Of a stretch of DNA of 64,000 bases, positions 9,680-19,021 are shown one piece after another. The notes beneath the pieces are model-generated. The model saw only the letters and a program-made list of their open reading frames with translations. It searched no databases and was not told where the DNA came from. This DNA comes from an uncultured Lachnospiraceae bacterium (GTDB taxonomy: Bacteria; Bacillota; Clostridia; Lachnospirales; Lachnospiraceae): assembly GCA_947176065.1 (NCBI GenBank), contig CAMWPB010000001.1:119035-183034 (forward strand). The letters run 5' to 3'. Each line of letters begins with the position of its first letter. Position 1 is the stretch's first letter. A program made the position numbers and the translations under genes.

Positions 9680-11602
9680 ATGAAACATGAGTTAACTTAT
9701 TGCAAAATTTTGGGAACAAACATCAATGTCACGAACATGGAGGACACGATCGCCTATATTACGGACAATCTGGAGGAGTTAAAGGGCGATTACATCTGTG
9801 TCTCCAACGTGCACACCACGGTGATGGCATACCGGGACAAAGCCTACCGCAACGTGCAGAACAGCGGGGCGATGGCGCTTCCCGACGGACAGCCCCTGTC
9901 TATAGTCAGCAGGAAAAGAGGATTTTCGCAGGCGCGCAGAGTGCCGGGGCCGGATTTGATGCCGGCGATTCTTGATCTGTCGCAGAAGACGGGGTACCGT
10001 CATTATTTTTACGGCAGCACGGAGGCGACACTGGAGGCCCTGCGGACGGCTCTGCTTCGGCGCTATCCGAAGCTGCAGATTGCGGGCATGTATTCTCCGC
10101 CCTTCCGGGAACTGACGAAGGAAGAGGACGAGGAAATTGTCAGGCGGATCAACGACAGCGGCGCCGATTTTGTCTGGGTGGCGCTTGGCGCGCCGAAGCA
10201 GGAGTGGTGGATGTATGAGCACCGCCACAGGATAAAAGCGTTGATGCTGGGCGTAGGCGCGGCCTTTGATTTTACGGCGGGCACAACCAAGCGTGCGCCT
10301 ATGTGGATGCAGAGACTGTGTCTGGAATGGGTGTTTCGGATTCTGCGCGAGCCCAAACGTATGCTGCCCAGATACTTAAATACGAATTTTGCTTTTCTCT
10401 ATTATGTCTGCCGCGAGGGAAAGGCGGTAAAAAGAGCGGCAAAGAACGGGATGCGCATCGCCATGATCGGCCATAAGCGGATTCCCTCCAGAGAGGGGGG
10501 CGTGGAAGTGGTGGTGGATGAACTCTCCGTGCGGATGGCGGCTATGGGCCACCGCGTGGACGCTTACAACCGTTTCGGCCATCATGTCTCCGGTAAAAAA
10601 TACGATCAGGAGTACGGCTGGAAGGGCCGGAAGTTTTACAAAGGCGTCCGCGTTTATATCGTGCCTACCTTTCGAAGAAGCAGCCTGAACGCGATCGTGT
10701 ATACTTTTTTTGCGACGATCATGGCGCTTTTTCACCAGTATGATGTGATCCACTACCATGCGGAAGGCCCCTGCGCCATGCTCTGGCTGCCGCATTTTCT
10801 GAAAAGGAAGGTTGTGGTTACCATTCACGGACTTGACTGGCAGAGAGCAAAATGGGGAAATTTCGCCTCCTTTGTGATAAAGTTCGGGGAGAAGATGGCG
10901 GCCAGATACGCCGACGACATCATTGTGCTTTCCGACAATGTAAAGGAGTATTTTTGGGAGACGTACAACAGAAAGGTTACTTATATTCCAAACGGAATTA
11001 ACAGACCGGCGCCGCAGGGACAGACGGTGATCGGTGAAAAGTACGGTCTGCAGAAGGACGGTTATTTCCTGTTTCTTGCGCGCATTGTGCCGGAGAAGGG
11101 ACTGCATTATCTGATCGAGGCGTTTTCCGGGCTGGATACGGATAAAAAACTGGTGATTGCCGGGGGCAGCTCCCAGGCTTATGGCTATATGGAACAGATT
11201 CATCGGATGACGGCGGAGGATGAGAGAATCCTGATGACAGATTTTGTGCAGGGACAGGTTTTGGAGGAACTGTACGCCAACGCGTACGCTTTTGTGCTGC
11301 CGAGCGACGTGGAAGGTATGGCGCTTACGCTGCTGGAGGCCATGAGCTATGGCGCCTGCTGTCTGGTCAGTGACATCCGTGAAAATACGGAGGTGGTGGA
11401 GGATAAGGCCCGGACATTCAAAAAGGGGAATGTGAAAGACTTGAGAAGACAGCTTACGTGGCTGCTGGAGCATCCCGATGAGGTGCGGCGCATGGGTGAG
11501 GAGAGCGTGGATTATATCTGCGGAAAATACGACTGGGACGATGTGACGGAGAGGACGTTAGCCGTGTATGAGAAGGCAGCGGGAAAAAGGGAGAACGTTT
11601 GA
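9680..11602 (+). CDS. Fusion: GT26 (WecG/TagA/CpsF) N-terminal domain plus DUF1972-type GT4 C-terminal domain
   Basis: N: NVHTTVMAYRDKAYRNVQNSGAMALPDGQPL..WVALGAPKQEWWMYEH..GVGAAFDFTAGTTKRAP; C: MRIAMIGHKRIPSREGGVEVVVDELSVRMAAMGH..IVPEKGLHYLIEAF. Confidence 0.9.
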   Translation: MKHELTYCKILGTNINVTNMEDTIAYITDNLEELKGDYICVSNVHTTVMAYRDKAYRNVQNSGAMALPDGQPLSIVSRKRGFSQARRVPGPDLMPAILDLSQKTGYRHYFYGSTEATLEALRTALLRRYPKLQIAGMYSPPFRELTKEEDEEIVRRINDSGADFVWVALGAPKQEWWMYEHRHRIKALMLGVGAAFDFTAGTTKRAPMWMQRLCLEWVFRILREPKRMLPRYLNTNFAFLYYVCREGKAVKRAAKNGMRIAMIGHKRIPSREGGVEVVVDELSVRMAAMGHRVDAYNRFGHHVSGKKYDQEYGWKGRKFYKGVRVYIVPTFRRSSLNAIVYTFFATIMALFHQYDVIHYHAEGPCAMLWLPHFLKRKVVVTIHGLDWQRAKWGNFASFVIKFGEKMAARYADDIIVLSDNVKEYFWETYNRKVTYIPNGINRPAPQGQTVIGEKYGLQKDGYFLFLARIVPEKGLHYLIEAFSGLDTDKKLVIAGGSSQAYGYMEQIHRMTAEDERILMTDFVQGQVLEELYANAYAFVLPSDVEGMALTLLEAMSYGACCLVSDIRENTEVVEDKARTFKKGNVKDLRRQLTWLLEHPDEVRRMGEESVDYICGKYDWDDVTERTLAVYEKAAGKRENV

Positions 11603-13482
11603 TGCGCAAGAGAACATGTATGGGCATTCTGCTGGCAGCGGCGGCTGTGACGGCGGTATGCTGCCTGTACTTTAAGAACAGGAATAGCGTTCTGCTTCAT
11701 GTGGAGAACGGACAGCCCTGTATCAGCGTCCGCACGGCGCAAAGCGAAAACAGGGTGTTTCTGTGGCAGGATGAGGAGGCGGAAGAGGAGACAGCCGGGT
11801 ATTTTTTCCTGCCCTCCTGCGTCAGCCATCATAAAATACGTCTGGGTGATCTGGGCGGGAGCAGCGTGCGGATAGATGGCCGGCTCTATCAGGAGGGAGA
11901 TACCTTTACATGGGAAGAGGGACGTAAGTTTCTGCTTCAGGTTACGGACACTTCCTATGAGACGTATACATGCGAAACAGGCTTTATGAAATCCGGGAAT
12001 ATTCCGGCCATGTTTATCGACACGGCAAGCGGCGGGCTTGATTATCTGCATGAGAATAAGGAAAACGAGGAGACGGGACGGATCTGCATATTGCAGGCGG
12101 ACGGTGTCACGGAATATCAGGACGAGCTGCCGCGGATATCCGGCAGGGGCAACTCTACCTGGGAGTTTGAGAAAAAGCCTTATGCCCTTAAGCTGAAGGA
12201 GGATCAGCCTCTCTGCGGCCTGCGGGAGAGCGACCGGTGGCGGCTTTTGGCGCTCTGGAATGAGGGCAGCAGGATGGGCGATAAGATAGCCATGGATCTG
12301 GCGCAGGAGCTGGGACTTTCCTACAGCACGCAGGGAACCTGGGTGGATCTGTATTTGAATGGAGAGTACCGGGGCATTTATCTTTTGACAGAATCCGTGA
12401 CAGTGGGCTCGGGCCGTGTTGGTATATACGATATGGAAAAGATTAATAAACAAAAAAATGTTTCCATAGAAGCGGGGACGGCCAGTAGGTATGTGGAGGA
12501 AGACAATAAGGGATATCTTCTGGAGGATGGGACTGAGACAGACGGCGGTTATCTGATCGAGAAAGACCATCCGAAGCACTGGGAAGTGGAGGAGAGCGGG
12601 TTCCGCCTTTCCGGAGGGGATCTCTTTACCATCAATTCGCCGCGCCATGCGTCGAAGGAGCAGGTGGCTTATATACAAAATTATGTGGAGGAAATTGATG
12701 CCCTCGTGCAGAGTGTGGACCCTGCGGTCTGGGAGAAGCTGGATCTGACAAGCTTTGTCAAAAGGTTTTTGGTGGACGAGATTGCATTGGAGATGGACAC
12801 GGGTTCCACCAGTATGTATTTTTATAAGGACAGGGGAGATGAAAAGCTCTATTCCGGCCCGGCGTGGGATTATGATAATGCGTTTGGCGAGGATAGCGAC
12901 AGCGACGGCTTTTTTGTGAATTACGGGGAGACCATTGTGAACAATAACGAGCGGCTGGCAATCTCCCTTAACTGGTACCAGAAGCTCTATGAGACGCCTG
13001 AGATGTATCAGTGCACTGTGGAGGAGTATGCGGGCGTTCTGCCCTTTTTTGAAAAGCTGTTAGGCACGGGCATTGACAGATATGCGGATCAGATCAGGGC
13101 CTCCGCGGCGATGGACGACGCCAGATGGGAAAGTGTCCGGGCTGCCGGTAATGATATGCCGCGTTATAAAAGTTTTGAGGCAAATGTAAATTATACGAAA
13201 TTCTTTCTTGCAAACCGCCTGAATTGTCTGTGCGCCAGATGGGGTGTGCCGCACGAAGCTTTTACCGCTCCTGCAAGCGGGGAAATGCATCAGGTTACCT
13301 TTTCGGTTTACGAAGGTGTGGTGGAGACGGTGGAAGCGCCGGACGGGGAGCCGCTTTCCTATACACCGGACTATGACGGCGGCGTGTATCAGGGCTGGAC
13401 GTACAGGCGGGGCGGCGAGCCTTACAGCAGTTATATTCCCGTTTATGAGGATATGGAGCTGTACAACGCAAAGTGGGAGTAG
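11602..13482 (+). CDS. CotH kinase-like protein with N-terminal TM and C-terminal InlB/Flg_new-like repeat
   Basis: RISGRGNSTWEFEKKPYALKL; VDLYLNGEYRGIYLLTESV; SGPAWDYDNAFG; C-terminal VTFSVYEGVVETVEAPDGE..GWTYRRGGEPY. Confidence 0.87.
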   Translation: MRKRTCMGILLAAAAVTAVCCLYFKNRNSVLLHVENGQPCISVRTAQSENRVFLWQDEEAEEETAGYFFLPSCVSHHKIRLGDLGGSSVRIDGRLYQEGDTFTWEEGRKFLLQVTDTSYETYTCETGFMKSGNIPAMFIDTASGGLDYLHENKENEETGRICILQADGVTEYQDELPRISGRGNSTWEFEKKPYALKLKEDQPLCGLRESDRWRLLALWNEGSRMGDKIAMDLAQELGLSYSTQGTWVDLYLNGEYRGIYLLTESVTVGSGRVGIYDMEKINKQKNVSIEAGTASRYVEEDNKGYLLEDGTETDGGYLIEKDHPKHWEVEESGFRLSGGDLFTINSPRHASKEQVAYIQNYVEEIDALVQSVDPAVWEKLDLTSFVKRFLVDEIALEMDTGSTSMYFYKDRGDEKLYSGPAWDYDNAFGEDSDSDGFFVNYGETIVNNNERLAISLNWYQKLYETPEMYQCTVEEYAGVLPFFEKLLGTGIDRYADQIRASAAMDDARWESVRAAGNDMPRYKSFEANVNYTKFFLANRLNCLCARWGVPHEAFTAPASGEMHQVTFSVYEGVVETVEAPDGEPLSYTPDYDGGVYQGWTYRRGGEPYSSYIPVYEDMELYNAKWE

Positions 13483-13484
13483 CC

Positions 13485-13568
13485 GTGCGAAAAGTACTTC
13501 TAAAGACGTCCCGCCATTGGACAGGGACAAAGTCAGCAAAGCTGACTTGTAAGTACTATGTTTCGCAC
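13485..13568 (+). repeat. Palindromic repeat element (copy 2 of the hairpin repeat plus flanking inverted repeats)
   Basis: GTGCGAAA..TTTCGCAC and AGTACTT..AAGTACT outer inverted repeats; internal GTCCC..GGGAC and AGTCAGC-aaa-GCTGACT hairpins; begins 3 nt after the cotH-like stop. Confidence 0.8.
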
Positions 13569-13569
13569 A

Positions 13570-13597
13570 AGAGAATACCTGAGAAGCGGTATTCTCT
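13570..13597 (+). terminator. Strong intergenic stem-loop (possible terminator or processing site; no clear T-run)
   Basis: AGAGAATACC-tgagaagc-GGTATTCTCT, perfect 10-bp stem. Confidence 0.5.
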
Positions 13598-13624
13598 GTA
13601 GAAATTAGCGGTTAGGGAGACATT

Positions 13625-14896
13625 ATGAGAATATTAATGGTCAATAAATTTCTATATCCAAACGGCGGGTCGGAGACTTATATTTTTCGGTTGGGGGAAG
13701 AATTACAGAAGAGGGGACACGAAGTACAGTATTTCGGTATGGAACACGAAGGACGTATTGTGGGAAACAGGATAGACAGTTATACGTCTGATATGGATTT
13801 CCATACGGGAAAGCTGCAAAAGCTTCTCTATCCTTTTAAAATTATATATTCCTTTGAGGCGAAGCGCAGAATGGGCAGGGTGCTGCGGGATATGAATCCC
13901 GACGTGGTGCACCTGAATAACATTAACTTTCAGCTTACGCCCTCGGTGATCTATGCGGTGCGCGCTTACGAAAAAAGATGCGGCCGCAAAGTGAAACTTG
14001 TGTATACGGCGCATGATTACCAGTGGGTGTGCCCCAATCATATGATGCGCATTCCCTCCACGGGAAAGATATGCTTTGCATGCAGGGGCGGATATTTTGG
14101 CGCGTGCAGCAAAAACCGTTGTATTCACAATTCGCGTGCGAAAAGCCTGCTGGGGACGATTGAGGCGAAATTTTATATGTGGCGCAGGACTTACGGCATG
14201 GTTGACGTTATTATCTGTCCCAGCGCATTTATGAAAAAGCAGCTTGATACCAATCCTCTTTTGGAGGAGAAAACCGTGATGATGCGCAATTTCGTGGAGC
14301 GGGCGGCAAAAAAGCGGGAGGACGGGGAACCGGCGGCTATGGACACGGCGAAACGTTGCGGCACGGGGGCAGAGAATGGGAGCGGTGCAGATGCGGCGTC
14401 TGATTATGTGCTCTACTTTGGCCGGTTTTCCGAGGAGAAGGGGATCGCTACACTCTTGAAAGCCTGCGAAGCCCTGCCGGATATTCCGTTCGTGTTTGCC
14501 GGGTCAGGACCGCTGGAAGAGCAGGTGTCAAAAGTGAAAAACGTGGAGAATAAAGGGTTTGTGACAGGGGAAGCCCTGCGCAGGCTGATTGCCGGGGCGC
14601 GGTTTTCCGTCTACCCTTCCGAGTGGTACGAGAACGGCCCGTTTTCCGTGATGGAGTCTCAGATGTATGGTACGCCGGTGCTGGTTTCGGATCTGGGAGG
14701 CGCGCCGGAGCTGGTACAGGCGGGCAGGACGGGAGAGCTTTTCCGGGGCGGAGATGTGCAGGAGCTGACAGCGCATATCAGGGAGCTGTGGGAACAGCCT
14801 GCACTGTGCCGGGAGTATAGGGAAAACTGTAAAGAGATAAAATTCGATACAATTGGGGAATATTGTGATAAAATAGAAAAGACTGTATATCAGTAA
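13625..14896 (+). CDS. GT4 family glycosyltransferase
   Basis: MRILMVNKFLYPNGGSETYIFRLGEELQKRGHEV; YFGRFSEEKGIATLLKACEALP; PSEWYENGPFSVMESQMYGTPVLVSDLGGAPEL. Confidence 0.92.
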   Translation: MRILMVNKFLYPNGGSETYIFRLGEELQKRGHEVQYFGMEHEGRIVGNRIDSYTSDMDFHTGKLQKLLYPFKIIYSFEAKRRMGRVLRDMNPDVVHLNNINFQLTPSVIYAVRAYEKRCGRKVKLVYTAHDYQWVCPNHMMRIPSTGKICFACRGGYFGACSKNRCIHNSRAKSLLGTIEAKFYMWRRTYGMVDVIICPSAFMKKQLDTNPLLEEKTVMMRNFVERAAKKREDGEPAAMDTAKRCGTGAENGSGADAASDYVLYFGRFSEEKGIATLLKACEALPDIPFVFAGSGPLEEQVSKVKNVENKGFVTGEALRRLIAGARFSVYPSEWYENGPFSVMESQMYGTPVLVSDLGGAPELVQAGRTGELFRGGDVQELTAHIRELWEQPALCREYRENCKEIKFDTIGEYCDKIEKTVYQ

Positions 14897-14909
14897 AGGA
14901 TATGTGCGG

Positions 14910-15130
14910 GCAGTCGGTACAAATATGCCCCGCTGCGGCTGCGCCAAATGGCTTTTCTAAATATTCCGGGAAAGCTATGCTATGCGGCGCAACCGCCCTC
15001 TATTCGCCATCCGGGCTCATTTCGGGCTTTTCGCGACATCCATGTCACGAAATTGCTGGTTTATGGACAGAATATTAAGAAAATCCAATTTGCCTCCGCA
15101 AAGGCAGTGTGGCATATATGTGCCGACTGC
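14910..15130. repeat. MITE-like element with long imperfect terminal inverted repeats
   Basis: 14910-14929 gcagtcggtacaaatatgcc versus reverse complement of 15111-15130 (gcagtcggcacatatatgcc): 18/20; looser similarity extends about 60 nt into each arm. Confidence 0.6.
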
Positions 15131-15205
15131 ATGTCGGGAATCCTTACAGATAAACTTAGAGTTTTGGCCAGTAGGGAGGGAATGATACACAAAGGAGTAG
15201 CGATT

Positions 15206-16213
15206 ATGGCAAGACGAACATTATATGGCACGGTGATTGTGACATACAGATGCAATGCGAGATGTAATATGTGCGACTGCTTTAAGGATCCTACCAGACC
15301 TGATGAGGAGATCACGCTGGAGGATATCAAAAAACTGCCGGAGATGGCGTTCACGAATATTACGGGCGGGGAGCCTTTTGTCAGACAGGATATCCCGGAC
15401 ATTGTGCGGGAGCTTTACAAGAAATCCGACAGGATTGTCATATCTACCAACGGTTATTTTACGGATCGTATCATTGCGCTGTGCCGGGAGTTTCCGAAGG
15501 TGGGAATCCGTATCAGTATTGAAGGACTACAGGAGACGAATGATAAAATCCGCGGGATTCCAGACGGCTTTAACAGAGGGTATAAGACGCTAAAGACGCT
15601 GGTGGAGATGGGGCATCCCGACGTGGGCTTTGGTATGACGGTGCAGGACATGAACTGTGAGGATCTGGTGCCGCTTTACAATATCGCCAACGATATGGGG
15701 ATGGAGTTTGCCACGGCGACTTTGCACAATTCCTTCTATTTCCGCAAGACGGATAATAAGATAGACGACAAATACAAAGTGGCGCAGAATTTTGAGAAGC
15801 TGATTAACGAGCTGTTAAAGAGCAGATCGCCCAAAAAGTGGTTCCGCGCCTACTTTAACCACGGGCTGATCAATTATATTTACGGCAATAAGAGGCTTTT
15901 GCCCTGCGACATGTCGAAAAATGCCTTTTTCATCGATCCCTTCTGCGACGTGATTCCCTGTAACGGGATGGAGAAGAAGGCGGTTATGGGAAATCTCCGG
16001 GAACAGAGCTGGGAGGAGCTTTGGAACTCCGAGCAGGCGGAGAAGGTGCGGGAGTGTACAAGAAAGTGTGACAGAAACTGCTGGATGATCGGTTCCGCGT
16101 CCCCGGCGATGCATAAGTATATCTGGGTGCCCGGATGGTGGGTGATTAAGCATAAATTTCTCAAGGGCGGCAGATACAGCCTGAAAGAAAATAAATATAT
16201 CGGACAGAAATAA
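15206..16213 (+). CDS. Radical SAM/SPASM domain protein
   Basis: YRCNARCNMCDC (CX3CX2C); ITGGEPFVR; C-terminal Cys cluster CDVIPCNGMEKKAVMGNL..CTRKCDRNCW; AAAGGAG RBS upstream of the ATG at 15206. Confidence 0.9.
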   Translation: MARRTLYGTVIVTYRCNARCNMCDCFKDPTRPDEEITLEDIKKLPEMAFTNITGGEPFVRQDIPDIVRELYKKSDRIVISTNGYFTDRIIALCREFPKVGIRISIEGLQETNDKIRGIPDGFNRGYKTLKTLVEMGHPDVGFGMTVQDMNCEDLVPLYNIANDMGMEFATATLHNSFYFRKTDNKIDDKYKVAQNFEKLINELLKSRSPKKWFRAYFNHGLINYIYGNKRLLPCDMSKNAFFIDPFCDVIPCNGMEKKAVMGNLREQSWEELWNSEQAEKVRECTRKCDRNCWMIGSASPAMHKYIWVPGWWVIKHKFLKGGRYSLKENKYIGQK

Positions 16214-16228
16214 TTTTTGGAGGATTGC

Positions 16229-17377
16229 ATGAAATTTCTGTATGTGGCCCCGCGTTACCACACGAACCAGATGGATATTATGAAGGGACTGACAGAGCTA
16301 GGGCATGAGGTGCGCTTTATCAGCCACTATGCGGCTGTTATCGAAGACTATACCTGTGTGACGCCCATTGTATTGGGGTACTCATGGCTGTATAAACTCA
16401 TTGATTTTCTGTATGTGAAGGTGATCCACAGGAAAGATCCGACGGCCATTGTGTTTAAAATACAGCATGGATTTCCGCCCCTGCGAAAGCTGAAAAAGCT
16501 GATCTGCAGCTTTGCGCCGGATCTGGTCATTTTGCGGGAGCGCTCGGTGTATTCCATGGCGGCTTACCATATTTGTAAGAAGAAGGGATATCCCTGTATT
16601 CTTTATAACCAGAATCCGCTCTGGTCAGAGCCGGCTAAGACAGATCTGCGGCACCGTCTGGTGGACCGTATGACGCCGGCGCTTCGCATGACGCCTGTGA
16701 TGGGTGAAAAAAAGCAGGGGATGACCGTGAAGGAGAACGATTATTTTGTGCCCTTTGTAGTCAACCCGCAGAGAGCGCCGGAAGAGCGGACATATTTTGC
16801 CGAAGGCAGGATACATATCCTCTGCATAGGTAAGTATGAAATCAGGAAGCATCATCTGGAGCTTTTGCGGGCAGTAGAACAGCTCCGGGATAAATACGAG
16901 CTTCATGTAACGCTGGTAGGGGAAGCCACGAATCATTTTCAGAAAGCATACTGTGAACAGGTAAAAAATTATGTGCGGGAGCACCGCATGGAGAAGATGG
17001 TCACGGTGAAAACAAACGTGCCGAGGCGCGATATGGAGCGGGAGTATCTGGCGGCGGACCTGTACGTGATTCCGAGTACGCTGGAGATGGCGTCGGTATC
17101 ACAGCTTGAGGCTATGAGCTATTCCCTGCCCGTGATCTGCAGCGATACCAACGGTACGTCCTGCTACGTGGAAGACGGCGTTTCGGGCTATCTGTTCCGG
17201 GACTGTGACGAGGCGGATCTGTGTTCTAAGCTGGACGTTATGCTGTCAGACCGGAAGCGGATGCTGTCCATGGGAGCGGAAGGATATCGTGCGGTGGTAG
17301 ATAAATATAACTTTAAGACCTATTTTGACACGGTAACGGGGATGCGGGAGAAGCTCATGCAGAAAGATCTGCGCTGA
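16229..17377 (+). CDS. GT4 family glycosyltransferase
   Basis: MKFLYVAPRYHTNQMDIMKGLTELGHEV; VIPSTLEMASVSQLEAMSYSLPVICSDTNGT. Confidence 0.88.
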   Translation: MKFLYVAPRYHTNQMDIMKGLTELGHEVRFISHYAAVIEDYTCVTPIVLGYSWLYKLIDFLYVKVIHRKDPTAIVFKIQHGFPPLRKLKKLICSFAPDLVILRERSVYSMAAYHICKKKGYPCILYNQNPLWSEPAKTDLRHRLVDRMTPALRMTPVMGEKKQGMTVKENDYFVPFVVNPQRAPEERTYFAEGRIHILCIGKYEIRKHHLELLRAVEQLRDKYELHVTLVGEATNHFQKAYCEQVKNYVREHRMEKMVTVKTNVPRRDMEREYLAADLYVIPSTLEMASVSQLEAMSYSLPVICSDTNGTSCYVEDGVSGYLFRDCDEADLCSKLDVMLSDRKRMLSMGAEGYRAVVDKYNFKTYFDTVTGMREKLMQKDLR

Positions 17378-17426
17378 GAGAATCAGGGAGAATCGGAACC
17401 ACTAATTCCGGGATAAGTGAAAAAAC

Positions 17427-18302
17427 ATGAAACAAAAAGCAAAGGACATACTGGCGGCGATTGCCTATTTCCTTTATGAAAAGGGCATCCTGCACAATCG
17501 AATAAGTGTACATGGCATCGACGAGACGATCGACGAGCTTCTGTGCACGGAAAAGAGCATGGTGCGCTTCGGGGACGGGGAGATCGTGATGATAAAGGGC
17601 GGTGATCTGATGCTGCAGAAGGCCAGCCCGGAAATTGCGGAAGGACTTCGGAAAATACTGGCTTATCCCGACGAAAAGCTGATGGTGACGATCCCGGATA
17701 TCTTTGACACGCTGTCGGATCACCACAGCGCCAGCAGACAGTTCTGGAAGGATCATCTACTCTTTTGCAGAAAAACTTACGAAAAATACTGTGATTCCGG
17801 CCGGAGCTATTACAGCACTTTCGTCTCGCGCGGCTATTACTATGCCAGGGACAGGAGCAAATGTGGTGCGCAATTTGCTAAAATAAGAAAAATATGGGAA
17901 AATAGAGACGTTGTTGTGGTGGAAGGGGAGAGAACGCACAATGGCGTCGGCAATGACCTGCTTGATACGGCCCGCAGCGTAGAGCGTATTATCTGCCCGC
18001 CCAGCGATGCCTACGGGGCGGTTCCTGCCATTCTGGATGCCTGTACGGCCTACGGGAAGGACAGGCTGTTTTTGCTGTCAGTGGGCGTGGCGGCGAAATT
18101 TCTGGCGGTGGAGCTGTTTGAGCGGGGATACCGCGTGCTGGATATCGGGAATCTTGACATGGAGTATGAGTGGTTTGTGAGACGTGCGCCCGGGAAGATG
18201 AAATTGGAGAAGCACGAGTCTGTCAGCGAGGAGGAGAACCGGGCGGCGGGGTATACGGCGTATCTGGAGCAGATTAAGGTTAGGGTGTATCATGCATTGT
18301 GA
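17427..18302 (+). CDS. GT-D fold (DUF1792/SP_1767-type) glycosyltransferase
   Basis: SMVRFGDGEIVMIKGGDLMLQKASPEIAEGLRKIL; VVVVEGERTHNGVGNDLLDTARSVERIICP. Confidence 0.85.
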   Translation: MKQKAKDILAAIAYFLYEKGILHNRISVHGIDETIDELLCTEKSMVRFGDGEIVMIKGGDLMLQKASPEIAEGLRKILAYPDEKLMVTIPDIFDTLSDHHSASRQFWKDHLLFCRKTYEKYCDSGRSYYSTFVSRGYYYARDRSKCGAQFAKIRKIWENRDVVVVEGERTHNGVGNDLLDTARSVERIICPPSDAYGAVPAILDACTAYGKDRLFLLSVGVAAKFLAVELFERGYRVLDIGNLDMEYEWFVRRAPGKMKLEKHESVSEEENRAAGYTAYLEQIKVRVYHAL

Positions 18303-18371
18303 GAGGAAAGACACTCGGGCGGGTTGTTCTTTGGCAGATCAAACACATTGATATGAGGTTAAAATAAGGGC

Positions 18372-18959
18372 ATGATAGACAGCAGGGAAACTTATCAGTA
18401 TTATATAAAACAGGACCGGCTCGCTTTGGGGCGGGGAAAGGATGGGCGGCCCCGGTTCTTTGGGGATGAGATCTGGAAGTTTGAGATTCTGCTTCGAAAG
18501 GTAGAGTATGATCTGAACTGCAGGCGCGGCCCGGCAGGAAAGCTGATCGGGAAATGGCATAAGGTTTGGTTTCACCGTCTGAGTGTGCGGCTCGGGTTTA
18601 CGATTCCGCCGAACGTGTTCGGGCCGGGGCTTTCGATTCCTCATTATGGGACGATTGTGGTGCATGGCAATGTGAGGGCCGGGAAAAACTGCCGTCTGCA
18701 GGAGGGTGTGACCATCGGCGCGACGAACGGGAGCCATGAGGCGGCCGTGATCGGGGATAACTGTTATTTCGGAAGCGGCGTGAAGGTGATCGGCGCCGTC
18801 TGTATAGCGGACGATGTGGCTGTGGGGGCGAATGCCGTCGTGACCAAGGATATTACGGAGCCCGGAACTACATGGGCGGGTATACCGGCGAAGAAGATAA
18901 GCGGTCAGGATTCGCACAGCAATCTTTGCGGCGCGCTGTTTGCGCAGGCAGGGGATTGA
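18372..18959 (+). CDS. Serine acetyltransferase-like hexapeptide transferase
   Basis: FTIPPNVFGPGLSIPHYGTIVVHGNVRAGKNCRLQEGVTIGATNGSHEAAVIGDNCYFGSGVKVIGAVCIADDVAVGANAVVTKDI. Confidence 0.87.
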   Translation: MIDSRETYQYYIKQDRLALGRGKDGRPRFFGDEIWKFEILLRKVEYDLNCRRGPAGKLIGKWHKVWFHRLSVRLGFTIPPNVFGPGLSIPHYGTIVVHGNVRAGKNCRLQEGVTIGATNGSHEAAVIGDNCYFGSGVKVIGAVCIADDVAVGANAVVTKDITEPGTTWAGIPAKKISGQDSHSNLCGALFAQAGD

Positions 18960-19021
18960 GAAAAGACCGTGTGGAAATACAAAGGCTGTGGGAGCGGCAG
19001 GATGAAGGAGTATGCTGATTG

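Noticed and set aside
10494-10502. G6 runs (here and near 3653, 28863, 40480, 59365, 59764) as phase-variation tracts
   Set aside because: Six-G runs are ordinary in GC-rich coding sequence; only the two G10 tracts stand out.
14948-15205. N-terminal extension of the radical SAM ORF
   Set aside because: Lies inside the inverted-repeat element; a good RBS and ATG occur at 15206, where family similarity begins.
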